From positions 1 to 64,000 of the IMG/VR virus record IMGVR_UViG_3300009149_000001: 64,000 nt of DNA; one strand, given 5' to 3'. The position numbers and the translations under genes are program-made. The stretch is from a virus. Positions 1 through 8,635 of the stretch are shown in pieces. The notes beneath the pieces were generated by a model, which saw only the letters and a program-made list of their open reading frames with translations, did no database searches and was not told the DNA's origin. Position 1 is the stretch's first letter. Every line of letters starts with the position of its first letter.

Positions 1-1
1 A

Positions 2-700
2 GAAGACCCAAGATGTTATCAAGGATTTGGCACAACCACAGGTGTCCAACAAGTTAGAGACTTTTCAATCCCCGTGCATACTATAACACGAGACGGTAAA
101 ACCTTCGTTGAATTAGATACATCAGTTCCGACAGGAGCGATGAACTACGGTGGTCTACTCAAGGAAATTCTAACACATGGACAAGAGTGTAAAGCACAGC
201 TTGTCTTGAACAATATGCAAGGTGGAGTATTATCATCACAAGATTACCAATCGGGATTCTGTGACCTAAACTCAGATAACTTGTCTATTGAAGAATCAGT
301 TCAAGCAGGATGTGGAATGTCAAGTGGAGCATTTTACCACAACTTGAGAGCATCAGTTCCAGAATGGAGCCAAGCAAGAACAAGTCAAGAATCCAACTTT
401 GGAATTGACATGTCAAACAACCGTTATGACATAGTTGAAGACATTTGTGAGGGTTATTACACAAACTCATACAAAATGACTTTCAAAGAATGTCGTGAAA
501 TCAGAGATTCAAAGATTGAACTCTCAGGTGGACACGTACCAGATTTGAAAGACTATGGAATAGAACTTGAAGCCAAAGTCAATCTCTACAAAGAAGATGG
601 TGGAAAATCAATGGCTAAAGATATTGCAAAGCAAATTCTTGAAGACAAAGTTTCACAACTAATGAAACAACTCAGAGCAATGGAGAATCAATCAGATTGA
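2..700 (+). CDS. Hypothetical protein, 5' end outside window
   Basis: The frame is open from the first bases of the window, so the start lies upstream; a GTG at 74 is possible but residues before it read as ordinary protein. About 232 residues are visible. I recognise no family. The C-terminal third is charged and helical (lysine/glutamate rich, ending RAMENQSD). It is followed with a 3-nt overlap by the HEVGH protein, so they are probably co-transcribed. Confidence 0.7.
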   Translation, partial: EDPRCYQGFGTTTGVQQVRDFSIPVHTITRDGKTFVELDTSVPTGAMNYGGLLKEILTHGQECKAQLVLNNMQGGVLSSQDYQSGFCDLNSDNLSIEESVQAGCGMSSGAFYHNLRASVPEWSQARTSQESNFGIDMSNNRYDIVEDICEGYYTNSYKMTFKECREIRDSKIELSGGHVPDLKDYGIELEAKVNLYKEDGGKSMAKDIAKQILEDKVSQLMKQLRAMENQSD

Positions 701-1086
701 TTCCCACTCTTTTTTTCTTTATTCTATGTTTAGGTAGTGGTGAATCTCAAGATTGTGACTATGAATGGGATATTTTACCACTTGATGAAATACGAGCATT
801 ATATGGTGCTGAAGGTAATATTGGTGGGTTTCAAAGAGGGAATCACATCTATGCAGTTAATATTAAAATATTAATTCATGAGGTAGGTCATTTAGAATGT
901 ATAATTAATTACTCAGATCCTACTAAGTTAAAACTTTGTCATTTTGGAATAGATACAGAGTATCTAGTTCAAGGTGTTAGACCATATCATGGTTGGGGTG
1001 GTATTACAGATAATTCTCCTCCAGAGATACGAGAGAAAGATGCATTTAGAGAGTTATTGTTTAGTAACAAGGAGTATGGAACTTGA
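697..1086 (+). CDS. Small putative secreted zinc metallopeptidase (HExxH)
   Basis: The TTG start overlaps the preceding TGA. The N-terminus is a short hydrophobic stretch (IPTLFFFILCLG) that could be a signal peptide or lipoprotein leader. At about residue 61 there is IHEVGH, a perfect HExxH zinc-protease motif in a hydrophobic helix context. No third zinc ligand can be assigned with certainty. At 129 residues it is small for a known peptidase family. Two other small HExxH proteins occur at 40.7-41.5 kb. Peptidase function is inferred from the motif alone. Confidence 0.6.
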   Translation: MIPTLFFFILCLGSGESQDCDYEWDILPLDEIRALYGAEGNIGGFQRGNHIYAVNIKILIHEVGHLECIINYSDPTKLKLCHFGIDTEYLVQGVRPYHGWGGITDNSPPEIREKDAFRELLFSNKEYGT

Positions 1087-1129
1087 ATCAATCCATAATA
1101 ACTAATACTTTAACAATGGAATATAAATT

Positions 1130-1306
1130 ATGAAAGCATTAATATGTCCACAATGTAGTGCATTAGTGGTTAACAAAGTAATACACAATTCAAGTCACTC
1201 TATTAATGGAGCCGCAAACGCTTGGGTAGAAGTCGACCTTGTAGTGGATATAAAGGAAGATAGAGTTGCCGAGTATGAGGTATTGACTGAGGAACGCAAT
1301 AGTTGA
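1130..1306 (+). CDS. Small zinc-ribbon-like protein
   Basis: A 58-residue ORF beginning MKALICPQCSALVVN, with one CPxC knuckle near the N-terminus and an acidic C-terminus. The ATG follows an A/T-rich leader (ATATAAATT) resembling those before other microproteins here. It overlaps the next gene by 4 nt. It is one of the numerous Cys-rich microproteins of this block; function unknown. Confidence 0.5.
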   Translation: MKALICPQCSALVVNKVIHNSSHSINGAANAWVEVDLVVDIKEDRVAEYEVLTEERNS

Positions 1307-1464
1307 CAGATCCACTCTGTTTCTATTGTGGTGACAAAGGAGTGTCTTGGTGTGGTTGTGATTGTTGTGATGAAAAATTTATGGTGTGTGATGATTGTGG
1401 AAAAGATTTACCAGTTAAACCTTATGAACAGATGAATACTATGGACAAGGAGAAATATGCATGA
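1303..1464 (+). CDS. Cys-rich zinc-ribbon microprotein
   Basis: 53 residues starting at a TTG that overlaps the upstream TGA. It has CxxC, CGCDCC and CDDC clusters, enough for two zinc sites. The stop overlaps the ATG of the next ORF (ATGATAA), which suggests translational coupling. Function unknown. Confidence 0.5.
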   Translation: MTDPLCFYCGDKGVSWCGCDCCDEKFMVCDDCGKDLPVKPYEQMNTMDKEKYA

Positions 1465-1556
1465 TAACATACACTTGTGTACATTGTAGTCAGTATCCGT
1501 GTACTTGTAAAAGACGTTGTTATGGAGTTTGTAGAGGTGGAGTTCAACATGACTGA
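1461..1556 (+). CDS. 31-residue Cys-rich peptide
   Basis: Begins MITYTCVHCSQYPCTCKRRC, with eight or so cysteines and basic residues. It is linked by overlapping codons to the ORFs before and after; its TGA lies inside the start region of the DpdA-like gene. Coding status rests on cysteine pattern and coupling only. Confidence 0.4.
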   Translation: MITYTCVHCSQYPCTCKRRCYGVCRGGVQHD

Positions 1557-2274
1557 ATTAGTAATTGATTATCCAGTAAAGTATACCTCTCTCTCACAGG
1601 GTGATATTACTTTCGTATTAGCACATTTATATTTAAAGAACGTTGATTACAAACAACAAATTGATTTTCTTAAAAAGTCAGGCAGACCATTAATGTTAGA
1701 CAATGGGGCTTGGGAGTTTGGTTCATCAATGCCTCCTCGAGATTATTTAAAGATCATACAAGAGTTAGAACCAAATTATGCAGTGATTCCTGATGTCTAT
1801 ATGAATACAATACAAAGTGAAAAGATGACTATGGACTTTATGGAAATGTATAATGAAGATATTGATACAGAGTTAATGTTTGTTCCACAAGGTAACAATG
1901 CAGAAGAAGTTATAGAGTCTTACAACTCCATGGTTGATAAAATGGGAATGTTCTTTGATGTGTTAGCTGTTGCAAAACATATAGGATCTTGGGCAAATAG
2001 AGTATCCTTTACAGATGAATTAATGTCTCAAATTTATGAACCAGTTAAAAATGTTCACTTCTTAGGTTTTTGGAACTGGGATGAATTAGAACAACCCAAG
2101 TATGGTGACTGGGAGTTACAATCAATTGATACAAAGTATCCGGTAAAGAGTGCCTATGGTGAAAAGTTTAATTCACAATTAGATTATTATAATACAGATA
2201 AAGTTTTAGATCTTGATGCATTCCAAGTAGAAGTTGCATCATTCCAGGATGATTTGGTGAATAGAGGTTGGTAA
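1549..2274 (+). CDS. dpdA: DpdA-like / TGT-fold 7-deazaguanine DNA base-exchange enzyme
   Basis: Proposed to swap guanine in viral DNA for a 7-deazaguanine such as preQ0, by analogy with DpdA proteins of modified phages. Of possible starts I chose ATG 1549 (MTELVIDYP), which overlaps the upstream small ORF; an earlier in-frame ATG at 1477 would overlap it almost entirely. The 241 residues contain the TIM-barrel markers of the tRNA-guanine transglycosylase superfamily: LDNGAWEFG near residue 50 (the position of the DSGGFQ loop), YAVIPDVY near 73, LMFVPQGNN near 105, and VHFLGFWNW near 177. FolE, QueE and QueC, needed to make preQ0, lie at 8.6-11.7 kb. A TGT-fold assignment is fairly secure; the DNA substrate is inference from context. 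Confidence 0.7.
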   Translation: MTELVIDYPVKYTSLSQGDITFVLAHLYLKNVDYKQQIDFLKKSGRPLMLDNGAWEFGSSMPPRDYLKIIQELEPNYAVIPDVYMNTIQSEKMTMDFMEMYNEDIDTELMFVPQGNNAEEVIESYNSMVDKMGMFFDVLAVAKHIGSWANRVSFTDELMSQIYEPVKNVHFLGFWNWDELEQPKYGDWELQSIDTKYPVKSAYGEKFNSQLDYYNTDKVLDLDAFQVEVASFQDDLVNRGW

Positions 2275-2705
2275 TTAAACTTACTTGGAAAAATATAGAT
2301 TATGCTGTAGATGAACTGTGTGAATATTTCGACTCATCTATGTATGATGCCGTCTATGGAATAGCCAATGGTGGCATTATCCCAGCAACTCTTGTTGCAA
2401 ACAGGTTAGGTATTAAAGTCATTCATACTATCCAGAAGAATGTGGAAATACGCAATCTGGAGTATAGTATGGAGAATTACAATTCAGTTTTAATTATAGA
2501 TGATATTAATGATACAGGTAAAACTTTAAGTAAATTTATGCATTTAGATAAATATCCTTACAGTGTAGCTACACTTTACCAACGAGATGGTACTAAATGG
2601 CCTAATGTGTTATATGGTGAGAATATCCCATTCTCAGATTGGGTTGAGTTTCCTTGGGAAAATTATGATAATGAAATACCGGAAAATAACAGCAGAACAA
2701 ATTAA
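2268..2705 (+). CDS. Type I phosphoribosyltransferase
   Basis: A TTG start overlaps the end of the DpdA-like gene. The PRPP-binding signature is clear: SVLIIDDINDTGKT at about residues 73-86 (usual form vvlvDDvxxTGkT), preceded by YGIANGGIIPATLVANRLG, the pyrophosphate loop region. Such enzymes join PRPP to a purine or pyrimidine base; the base specificity cannot be read here. Being adjacent to a base-exchange enzyme and to polB it may salvage released guanine, but this is inference. Confidence 0.85.
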   Translation: MVIKLTWKNIDYAVDELCEYFDSSMYDAVYGIANGGIIPATLVANRLGIKVIHTIQKNVEIRNLEYSMENYNSVLIIDDINDTGKTLSKFMHLDKYPYSVATLYQRDGTKWPNVLYGENIPFSDWVEFPWENYDNEIPENNSRTN

Positions 2706-5037
2706 TACTAAATATGGACAATCAAAACTTAGACTCTATGGAAGAGGTGAGGACGGATCAAAACAAGCTTTTGATATTGAAGGACTCCCAAGTTATTTCT
2801 ACGCTAGTGTTGAGCCCGTTTACGGTCCCGACCTTGCATCTAAAGTCAAATCAATTGAACCTGGATACACCAGTATCTTTGGCAAGGCTTTATGGAAAGT
2901 ATACACTTACAGTCCCTACGATATCAAGCTACTCGCTGAAGGAAAGGGTGCTCATGAAAGCGACATTCCATGGACTACCAGATGTTGTATTGACCTTAAG
3001 ATTACAGATGGATTTGAAATCTCTGATATGGGAAAACCCATACCAGTTGCAGACGTTGATCACATCAAGCCAAGAATCTGGGTCTTCGATGTGGAAATTA
3101 AGTCACCTAAGAGCATTATGCCCAGTTGGCAGACACCTGAGTATGAAACGGTGTGCGTAGTATTACATGACAATTACGATGATAAACAATATGTATTCAG
3201 TATTAAAGACCAAGACGAAAAAAGCATGTGGGATGATATCCTCAAGCTTATGGACGAAAAGGATCCCGACTATATCACGGGATGGAATATTGGATTTGAC
3301 GTATCTTGGATGTTCGCAAGACTTAGCTACCTCGGGATCGATCCTAATCGATTATCGAGCATGCGTAGAGCAAGAATGCGAGACTGGACTTCCCCAGGCG
3401 GACAAATCTTTACTAACTGCAACATTGCCGGACGAATTGTATTTGACGGATTGGAAGCATATAAAACTAAAAAGAATCCTTCTGGACAACTTAGCAGTTA
3501 TAACCTACACGCCATCGCCGAGAAAGAAACAGGGGATGCTTGGGAAGACTTGGGTCCACAAATTGAAACATCATGGGCAAAGGATCCTCAAGCTGTAATT
3601 GATTATTGTAAAAAGGATATTGAAGTTGAACAAAGAATTATTTCCAAAGAACGTCTCATTGAACAAGCCATTACACTTTCTAGACTTAGTGGTTGCTCTC
3701 CAGAGAAGACTGTTAAAAAAGAGGCTATTATCGATCATGCCATCCTCCTCAGAAGAGGAAATAGAATCTTGCCTTCCAAACGTAGAAGAGATGATGTTGA
3801 GGCAAACGTTAAAGGGGCAGTGGTACTTATGCCTGAACCTGGTATACATCGAAATATGGGTGTCTTTGACGCAGCTGCACTATACCCTTCGATTATCGCG
3901 GGCTTTAATATCTCACCGGAAACAAAAAGTAAAGATGGGACTATCCACATTGAAGATGAAGATGGAAATAAGTATTCTTTCATTGACCCTAAGATACAGG
4001 AAGGCATTATGCCGCAGGCAATTTCGGAGTTTAGGCAACTAAGAGAAGATGTTCGATCAAGAAAGTATATCGCAGAGGAACAGTTCGGACACGATAGCCC
4101 TGAATATGTGGCACTTGAAGAAGAAGATACAGCAGATAAATTCATTATCACCAGTTTTTATGGAGTTAATGGATTTTCCGGATTCAGACTTTTCGATCCT
4201 GACTGCGCGAATGCTATTACAGCAGTCGGACGTAAGATTATTATCGGACTTAAAAAACATCTTGGAGAGAATGGTTTTCCCGTCGAATACGGTGACACTG
4301 ATTCGGTATTCGTTTCAATGGGGGCACTCGCAAATGGTGACAGAGTTAGCGCTCTTATTGCAGAGTACTTGGATACAACATTACAAGCAATGGGCGTTAC
4401 CGATGTCGCAATTAAAGTCAAGTTCGAGAAGTTCTTTAAATGGTGCATATTCAAACGTCGACGAGTTAGCAAAGGCAAGTATGAACCGGTTAAGAAGAAG
4501 TATGTAGCACATATGACGTGGTCAGAAGGCCAAGAAACTGATTATATGTACATTAGAGGATTTGAAACTAGACGATCTGATGTAAGTCCAATTCTTAAAA
4601 AGACAATGTTGGAGTTCTTTGATATAATGAGACGTGGTACTTTTGATGAAGCTTTAAAATATTTAAAAACAGTAAAGGATAAGTTCAAAGAGTATTCCCC
4701 AATTGAATTAGGGATTCCTCGTCAGATACATGGGAAACATCCTAAGATTGAAAATCCTTGGCAGCGTGGAGTAAGATATGGAAAAGAGTTTTGGAATTTG
4801 CAATATGACCTCGAAACCGCACCTAGCTTACTCTATCTACGGGGTACTGGTCTCAATGAATCACTTGACTGTATCTGCATCCAAGCCCAACATGAATTAC
4901 CTAAGGGATGTGTTATTGACTATGAAATTATGTTTGAAAAAATTATACAGAAGAAGTTCGAACCACTTGTCGAAGCTATGGGTAAGAATTGGAGAAAAGA
5001 AATGGAAGGCTTGAAAACAATGGATGAATGGTTTTGA
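2671..5037 (+). CDS. polB: Family B DNA polymerase with 3'-5' exonuclease
   Basis: Replicative polymerase of about 788 residues. The frame opens at 2587 but I place the start at ATG 2671 (MKYRKITAEQ) or 2665, since earlier ATGs lie deep inside the phosphoribosyltransferase gene. Exonuclease motifs are intact: Exo I FDVEIK near residue 139, Exo II GWNIGFDVSW near 207, Exo III YCKKDIEVEQ near 310. Polymerase motif A is DAAALYPSII near 402, motif B KFIITSFYGVNG near 490 (the usual Asn is Thr), and motif C YGDTDS near 540. All catalytic aspartates are present. Length and motif spacing fit an RNA-primed archaeal/viral PolB and leave little room for the TPR1/TPR2 insertions of protein-primed enzymes. 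Confidence 0.97.
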   Translation: MKYRKITAEQINTKYGQSKLRLYGRGEDGSKQAFDIEGLPSYFYASVEPVYGPDLASKVKSIEPGYTSIFGKALWKVYTYSPYDIKLLAEGKGAHESDIPWTTRCCIDLKITDGFEISDMGKPIPVADVDHIKPRIWVFDVEIKSPKSIMPSWQTPEYETVCVVLHDNYDDKQYVFSIKDQDEKSMWDDILKLMDEKDPDYITGWNIGFDVSWMFARLSYLGIDPNRLSSMRRARMRDWTSPGGQIFTNCNIAGRIVFDGLEAYKTKKNPSGQLSSYNLHAIAEKETGDAWEDLGPQIETSWAKDPQAVIDYCKKDIEVEQRIISKERLIEQAITLSRLSGCSPEKTVKKEAIIDHAILLRRGNRILPSKRRRDDVEANVKGAVVLMPEPGIHRNMGVFDAAALYPSIIAGFNISPETKSKDGTIHIEDEDGNKYSFIDPKIQEGIMPQAISEFRQLREDVRSRKYIAEEQFGHDSPEYVALEEEDTADKFIITSFYGVNGFSGFRLFDPDCANAITAVGRKIIIGLKKHLGENGFPVEYGDTDSVFVSMGALANGDRVSALIAEYLDTTLQAMGVTDVAIKVKFEKFFKWCIFKRRRVSKGKYEPVKKKYVAHMTWSEGQETDYMYIRGFETRRSDVSPILKKTMLEFFDIMRRGTFDEALKYLKTVKDKFKEYSPIELGIPRQIHGKHPKIENPWQRGVRYGKEFWNLQYDLETAPSLLYLRGTGLNESLDCICIQAQHELPKGCVIDYEIMFEKIIQKKFEPLVEAMGKNWRKEMEGLKTMDEWF

Positions 5038-5276
5038 GAGACTGGTTTAAGAAAAATTGGATGAAATACAGCCTAACCTTCGTATTTGTAGTGCATATTA
5101 TGCAGCTTCCTCATATGTTTTGGGCGGCTGATGCCTACTTAGAATTAGGTGTAGTAGCGAGACAATCTCCTATGTTGGACTTCATATTATATGGGGTAGA
5201 CTTGTTAGAGATCCCGTCAATTATTCAAGTCGGAATACTATGGATATACCATGTCAAACGTAATAAAGGAATGTAG
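5028..5276 (+). CDS. Small integral membrane protein
   Basis: 82 residues with hydrophobic segments at about 13-32 and 48-72 and a basic C-terminus (HVKRNKGM). The ATG overlaps the polB stop by 10 nt. No family recognised. Conserved replication-block membrane proteins could anchor replication complexes, but nothing here shows that. Confidence 0.65.
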   Translation: MVLRDWFKKNWMKYSLTFVFVVHIMQLPHMFWAADAYLELGVVARQSPMLDFILYGVDLLEIPSIIQVGILWIYHVKRNKGM

Positions 5277-5634
5277 AAATTGTGTAGCTATATTTACCAC
5301 AAAATATTATAAATCACTCTGCCCTCCTTGTGATTATCAAGATCGCAAAGGATATTTAAAAGATTATAGATCTAAACTTAAATACAAGATATGGGACTTA
5401 TTAGGTGACAGGGTTTGCAACCAATGTGGGTTTGATAATGAATATTTCTTAGAAATAGATCATATAGATTCTGTTTCTGAAACAGATAAGAAACGATTAG
5501 ATTATAGTCAATTATGGGCATTAATGAAGAGAAATCCAATTATTATAACAGAATATCAATTACTGTGTATGGCCTGTAATGTTTTAAAAGAAGCGGACCG
5601 ATTAAGATTAATTCAAAATGGAAGTAGTAAGTAA
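5251..5634 (+). CDS. HNH endonuclease
   Basis: 127 residues. The N-terminus has a zinc finger (CRNC ... CPPC). The nuclease core has CNQCGF, then LEIDHIDS (the HN-type His with Asp), and YQLLCMACNVLKEADR, matching the treble-clef HNH fold. It overlaps its neighbours on both sides. It could be a free-standing homing-type nuclease or a viral enzyme for packaging or host DNA cleavage; I cannot separate these. Confidence 0.8.
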   Translation: MSNVIKECRNCVAIFTTKYYKSLCPPCDYQDRKGYLKDYRSKLKYKIWDLLGDRVCNQCGFDNEYFLEIDHIDSVSETDKKRLDYSQLWALMKRNPIIITEYQLLCMACNVLKEADRLRLIQNGSSK

Positions 5635-5782
5635 AGGATGCGAAGCGTGCAAAATTGGATTTGAAGTTATTATTGGACAAGAGTTCTTATGGAATTACTG
5701 TCCAAGTTGTGCCAAGCCATTACAGTTGGAGGCAGAAGGAATAGAAATTGAGTACTCCACAATTACCCCGATTGATACGTAA
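5618..5782 (+). CDS. Zinc-ribbon microprotein
   Basis: 54 residues (MEVVSKGCEACKIGFEV...) with two knuckles, CEAC and CPSC, spaced 17 residues apart as in zinc ribbons. It overlaps the HNH gene by 17 nt and the nuclease gene by 35 nt. Role unknown; it may bind nucleic acid or a partner from the same block. Confidence 0.55.
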   Translation: MEVVSKGCEACKIGFEVIIGQEFLWNYCPSCAKPLQLEAEGIEIEYSTITPIDT

Positions 5783-6515
5783 GACAGCATTTATGCAGTA
5801 TAAGAACTGTCAACGGAACTTTTGGTATTTTTATAATGATGATGAACGATATGATGGATATGGGGGTAAAAGCAGTAATCCTGCTCTACAGCGGGGTACT
5901 GATTTCCATAACGCTGCTGATTTATTCTTTGATAATATCAATGCTACCTCCTTGGATGGTTTTCGGGCCGCTTTACCTTTCGGTGATAATCTTCACTATT
6001 ATTATGATTGGTTTGCGAAGGTTGAATGGCAACGATATCAAGATTTAGAAAATAAAGATTACTTTAAACCTCTAGCTTGTGAACTCATAGTTGAAGGTGC
6101 ACTAACAAAGGGTCACGTTGACCGTATAGATCAAATTAGTGAGACAGAGTTACAAGTTGTAGAGTATAAGACAGGAAAGTCTTACGATATGTCCAAGTCT
6201 TGGGCTCCAACTAAAATGAATGCAGAGATTGGTTTCTATGCTAGGTTAATTGAGGAGGGTAAACATTACCCAGACTTGAAGATTAAATCTTGGAAAGTTA
6301 TTAACCCTACATTACAGAAACAATGGGTGAATAAGATTAGTCCTATTACATTAAGAGCAGTTGATAATTCAGTTCTTGAAATGGTTAATAAGATAGTTGC
6401 AACTGGTACATTTAGAGAAAAGTTAGAAACTCTGTTTCCTAGGACGATTACTCCATTATGTGGTTGGTGCCCATATACAGAAGACTGTTTAGATAAACCT
6501 TATATTGATGACTAA
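5748..6515 (+). CDS. Cas4/RecB-like PD-(D/E)XK nuclease with Fe-S cluster
   Basis: Predicted single-strand exonuclease of 255 residues from TTG 5748. N-terminal CQRNFWYF near residue 20 supplies the first cluster cysteine. RGTDFH near 48 is the RecB-family histidine motif. GHVDRID near 123 and LQVVEYKTGK near 135 give the D...ExK active site. The C-terminal CGWCPYTEDC supplies the other three cysteines, as in Cas4/AddB. Cas4-like proteins of archaeal viruses act in DNA end processing; there is no CRISPR array or Cas1 here. It shares the block with PolB, the AAA+ ATPase and the ERCC4 nuclease. Confidence 0.88.
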   Translation: MSTPQLPRLIRKTAFMQYKNCQRNFWYFYNDDERYDGYGGKSSNPALQRGTDFHNAADLFFDNINATSLDGFRAALPFGDNLHYYYDWFAKVEWQRYQDLENKDYFKPLACELIVEGALTKGHVDRIDQISETELQVVEYKTGKSYDMSKSWAPTKMNAEIGFYARLIEEGKHYPDLKIKSWKVINPTLQKQWVNKISPITLRAVDNSVLEMVNKIVATGTFREKLETLFPRTITPLCGWCPYTEDCLDKPYIDD

Positions 6516-6780
6516 AGATAATGCAAATATAACTGAAACTCAAAGAGTCCTAGACCACCTACGTAGAGAGAGAGAGGAACAGGTTAGACTTGGCAGTCAA
6601 GGCGCTCTTATATTAGCTAGAAAAGAATTACCAGATACAATAGTTGAGGAAGGTCAATTAACTGTTGAACAAACATTTATAGCTTATTTGCAAACTGTGG
6701 ATCAACAAGTGCAGAATATAATGTTTTTAGAAGAGGTGTATAAATCCCATATTAAATTAATGAAAGAGAATGATAAATAA
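6505..6780 (+). CDS. Hypothetical coiled-coil protein
   Basis: 91 residues, mostly charged and helical (LDHLRREREEQVRLGSQGA, and a helical C-terminus). It overlaps the end of the nuclease gene by 11 nt. No family recognised. Confidence 0.6.
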   Translation: MMTKDNANITETQRVLDHLRREREEQVRLGSQGALILARKELPDTIVEEGQLTVEQTFIAYLQTVDQQVQNIMFLEEVYKSHIKLMKENDK

Positions 6781-6782
6781 TT

Positions 6783-7211
6783 ATGCCTCGAATTTATGTA
6801 GCAGGACCATTATTTAACGGTCACACTTTATCGTATGAAGCTGCCCTAGGTAACTGGGAAAAAGCTGCCTTAATTACAGACAAATTAATGCAGAAGGGTT
6901 GGGCAGTTTATACCCCACATAATAGTTATCATATGTCACAGTTTATTTCAGAACATCAAAAACGCGATATCTCCTTTGAGAGATGGATGCAACAAGACAG
7001 TTCATGGCTTAGTCAATGTTCAGCTTTATATTTCTTAGGACATAGTAAAGGTGCTGATAGAGAATTAAAATATGCTCTGGACAATGGTATTACTGTTTAC
7101 TTAAACTTGAATGAAGTACCAAATGTTGAGCCTGATAATTATTTATGTCCTGAGTGTACTGAGGTTGAACATTATCACACTCCTTATAGAGAAGAGGATG
7201 ATGATAGTTGA
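6783..7211 (+). CDS. Nucleoside 2-deoxyribosyltransferase-like protein (DUF4406 type)
   Basis: 142 residues. YVAGPLF at residue 5, a central DxxWLSQCSALYFLG and the C-terminal SKGADRELKYALDNG match the nucleoside deoxyribosyltransferase-like fold, in which viral members are thought to act on deoxynucleotides. A short tail adds CPECTEVEHYH, a possible zinc site. In this genome it could handle modified deoxynucleosides next to the 7-deazaguanine genes, which is inference. Confidence 0.75.
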   Translation: MPRIYVAGPLFNGHTLSYEAALGNWEKAALITDKLMQKGWAVYTPHNSYHMSQFISEHQKRDISFERWMQQDSSWLSQCSALYFLGHSKGADRELKYALDNGITVYLNLNEVPNVEPDNYLCPECTEVEHYHTPYREEDDDS

Positions 7212-7411
7212 TTCATGATCCTAGAATAGTTGAAGCTGATAGACAATTACAAGCTGATACATTAGATGAGATTAGAAAACGAGTGACCAATATTGATATA
7301 TTTATGCAACGTAATGATGCAGCTTTACGAGATATAGCCAAAGTATTAACAAGTTTAACCTTGGCGCATCTAGAACACTTTAAAAAATGGGATGAGAAGA
7401 ACTGTGAATAG
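7208..7411 (+). CDS. Hypothetical small helical protein
   Basis: 67 residues from a TTG overlapping the upstream TGA. Heptad-like helices (ADRQLQADTLDEIRKRVTNI). No family recognised; translationally coupled to both neighbours. Confidence 0.5.
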   Translation: MIHDPRIVEADRQLQADTLDEIRKRVTNIDIFMQRNDAALRDIAKVLTSLTLAHLEHFKKWDEKNCE

Positions 7412-7775
7412 TGAAAGTGAATATTATATTAAGTTAATCACAGAGAAAGCTGATGACATTGTCTTTGGTATAAAGGATCATGATTATAACAGTACAGAGG
7501 GTTTTAAAGTAGATATTTTAGACTATTACCAACTAGCACCAATTGAGAATATGTTACATGATATTAACCGTAAAGTCCTTAGATTACAATCTCTTTTAAT
7601 GAGCGGCAGGGCACCAAGTAATGAATCAATTGAAGATAACTTTACAGACCTGTTGAACTATACACGCATAGGTTATGCGGTCTATCAACATTTTAAGGCC
7701 TTAAAAGAAACTAATACTATGCCTGGACACACACCTAAAGAAAAGAAAAAGAACAAAGGAAAAAAACCTAAATGA
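7392..7775 (+). CDS. Hypothetical protein with basic tail
   Basis: 127 residues, all-helical by composition, ending in a lysine-rich tail (PKEKKKNKGKKPK) likely to bind nucleic acid. It overlaps the genes on both sides. No family recognised. Confidence 0.6.
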   Translation: MRRTVNSESEYYIKLITEKADDIVFGIKDHDYNSTEGFKVDILDYYQLAPIENMLHDINRKVLRLQSLLMSGRAPSNESIEDNFTDLLNYTRIGYAVYQHFKALKETNTMPGHTPKEKKKNKGKKPK

Positions 7776-8218
7776 TTTGGCGAATATTTACCCATATGTG
7801 CAGATTTACGCATAATGTACCTCCTGCAGAATGGCTCAATGATGATTCCTGCTTGACCCCGCATCAGCACGGCTTTGACCCAAATCCTCTTTGTAAAATT
7901 GAATTTAGATGTGCAACACAAGAGATCATCGACTTTAAAGATATCAAGAAATATGCTTTAGATATTATTTCAAATGCAGGCACGGTAATTAATCCAGAGG
8001 AGGAAGATGCAAAAGGATTCTTGATCCAACCAGCTTACTATGACTTTGGGACAATTATAACAGAAGATCTTATTGATGACTTTAAAAAATTAATGTTTAT
8101 AGCCTTAGATGAAGCCGGAGCTGGACCAATTAGAGTTCAGGTCTTTTTAAATGAGACTAGAAAATACGCTGTCTGGGATGACGGTGTAATGTTACAATCT
8201 GACGACGAGCTGTTATAA
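7772..8218 (+). CDS. Hypothetical protein
   Basis: 148 residues, acidic C-terminal half, ATGA overlap with the upstream gene. No motif I can assign. Base composition and coupling match the operon. Confidence 0.65.
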   Translation: MIWRIFTHMCRFTHNVPPAEWLNDDSCLTPHQHGFDPNPLCKIEFRCATQEIIDFKDIKKYALDIISNAGTVINPEEEDAKGFLIQPAYYDFGTIITEDLIDDFKKLMFIALDEAGAGPIRVQVFLNETRKYAVWDDGVMLQSDDELL

Positions 8219-8220
8219 CA

Positions 8221-8469
8221 ATGGGTATGGTTTCAGGCCATTGCACAAAGTGTTATGGTTCAGGTTCAATGCGTTTTAGAGATCAGATTGGTTCAATTAG
8301 ATTTAAACCTTGTCAACATTGTAATGGTATGGGAAGAAAAATGATGCAAGATGGTGGAGGAGAACATCGTATCTCAAAGCAAATCATTAATGGACTTGGC
8401 CCAGGAATTAGAAAGGGTCATTCTAAATATGCAGCGGCAGATGGAAAGACAGGTTACGGAAGAAGATAG
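8221..8469 (+). CDS. DnaJ-type zinc-finger protein
   Basis: 82 residues. Two CxxCxGxG-like repeats (CTKCYGSG at residue 8 and CQHCNGMG near 32) form one DnaJ/RPA-like Cys-rich module without a J domain. The C-terminus is Gly/Lys rich. It may chaperone or bind DNA; unproven. Confidence 0.65.
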   Translation: MGMVSGHCTKCYGSGSMRFRDQIGSIRFKPCQHCNGMGRKMMQDGGGEHRISKQIINGLGPGIRKGHSKYAAADGKTGYGRR

Positions 8470-8508
8470 TTCCATTAATTTAATACTTAGTAATAACAAA
8501 TTATAATT

Positions 8509-8634
8509 ATGAAATGTTTTGAATGTGGTTATACATCGTCATTAGATCCTATGAATCCTTTAGGTGGTCATGGTTTTTATTGTGATGGTTGTATTTTGAA
8601 ATTAGCTGAAAAATATTTAGAGGTTAGAGATTAA
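8509..8634 (+). CDS. Zinc-finger microprotein
   Basis: 41 residues with CFEC and CDGC knuckles about 20 apart. It is preceded by the A/T-rich leader AATTATAATT directly before the ATG, the same leader as the gene at 10728. It ends one base before queE. Confidence 0.5.
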   Translation: MKCFECGYTSSLDPMNPLGGHGFYCDGCILKLAEKYLEVRD

Positions 8635-8635
8635 A

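Noticed and set aside
5748-6515. CRISPR-associated Cas4 as a sign of a CRISPR system
   Set aside because: No repeats with regular spacers and no Cas1/Cas2 in the window; Cas4-like nucleases are common in viruses.
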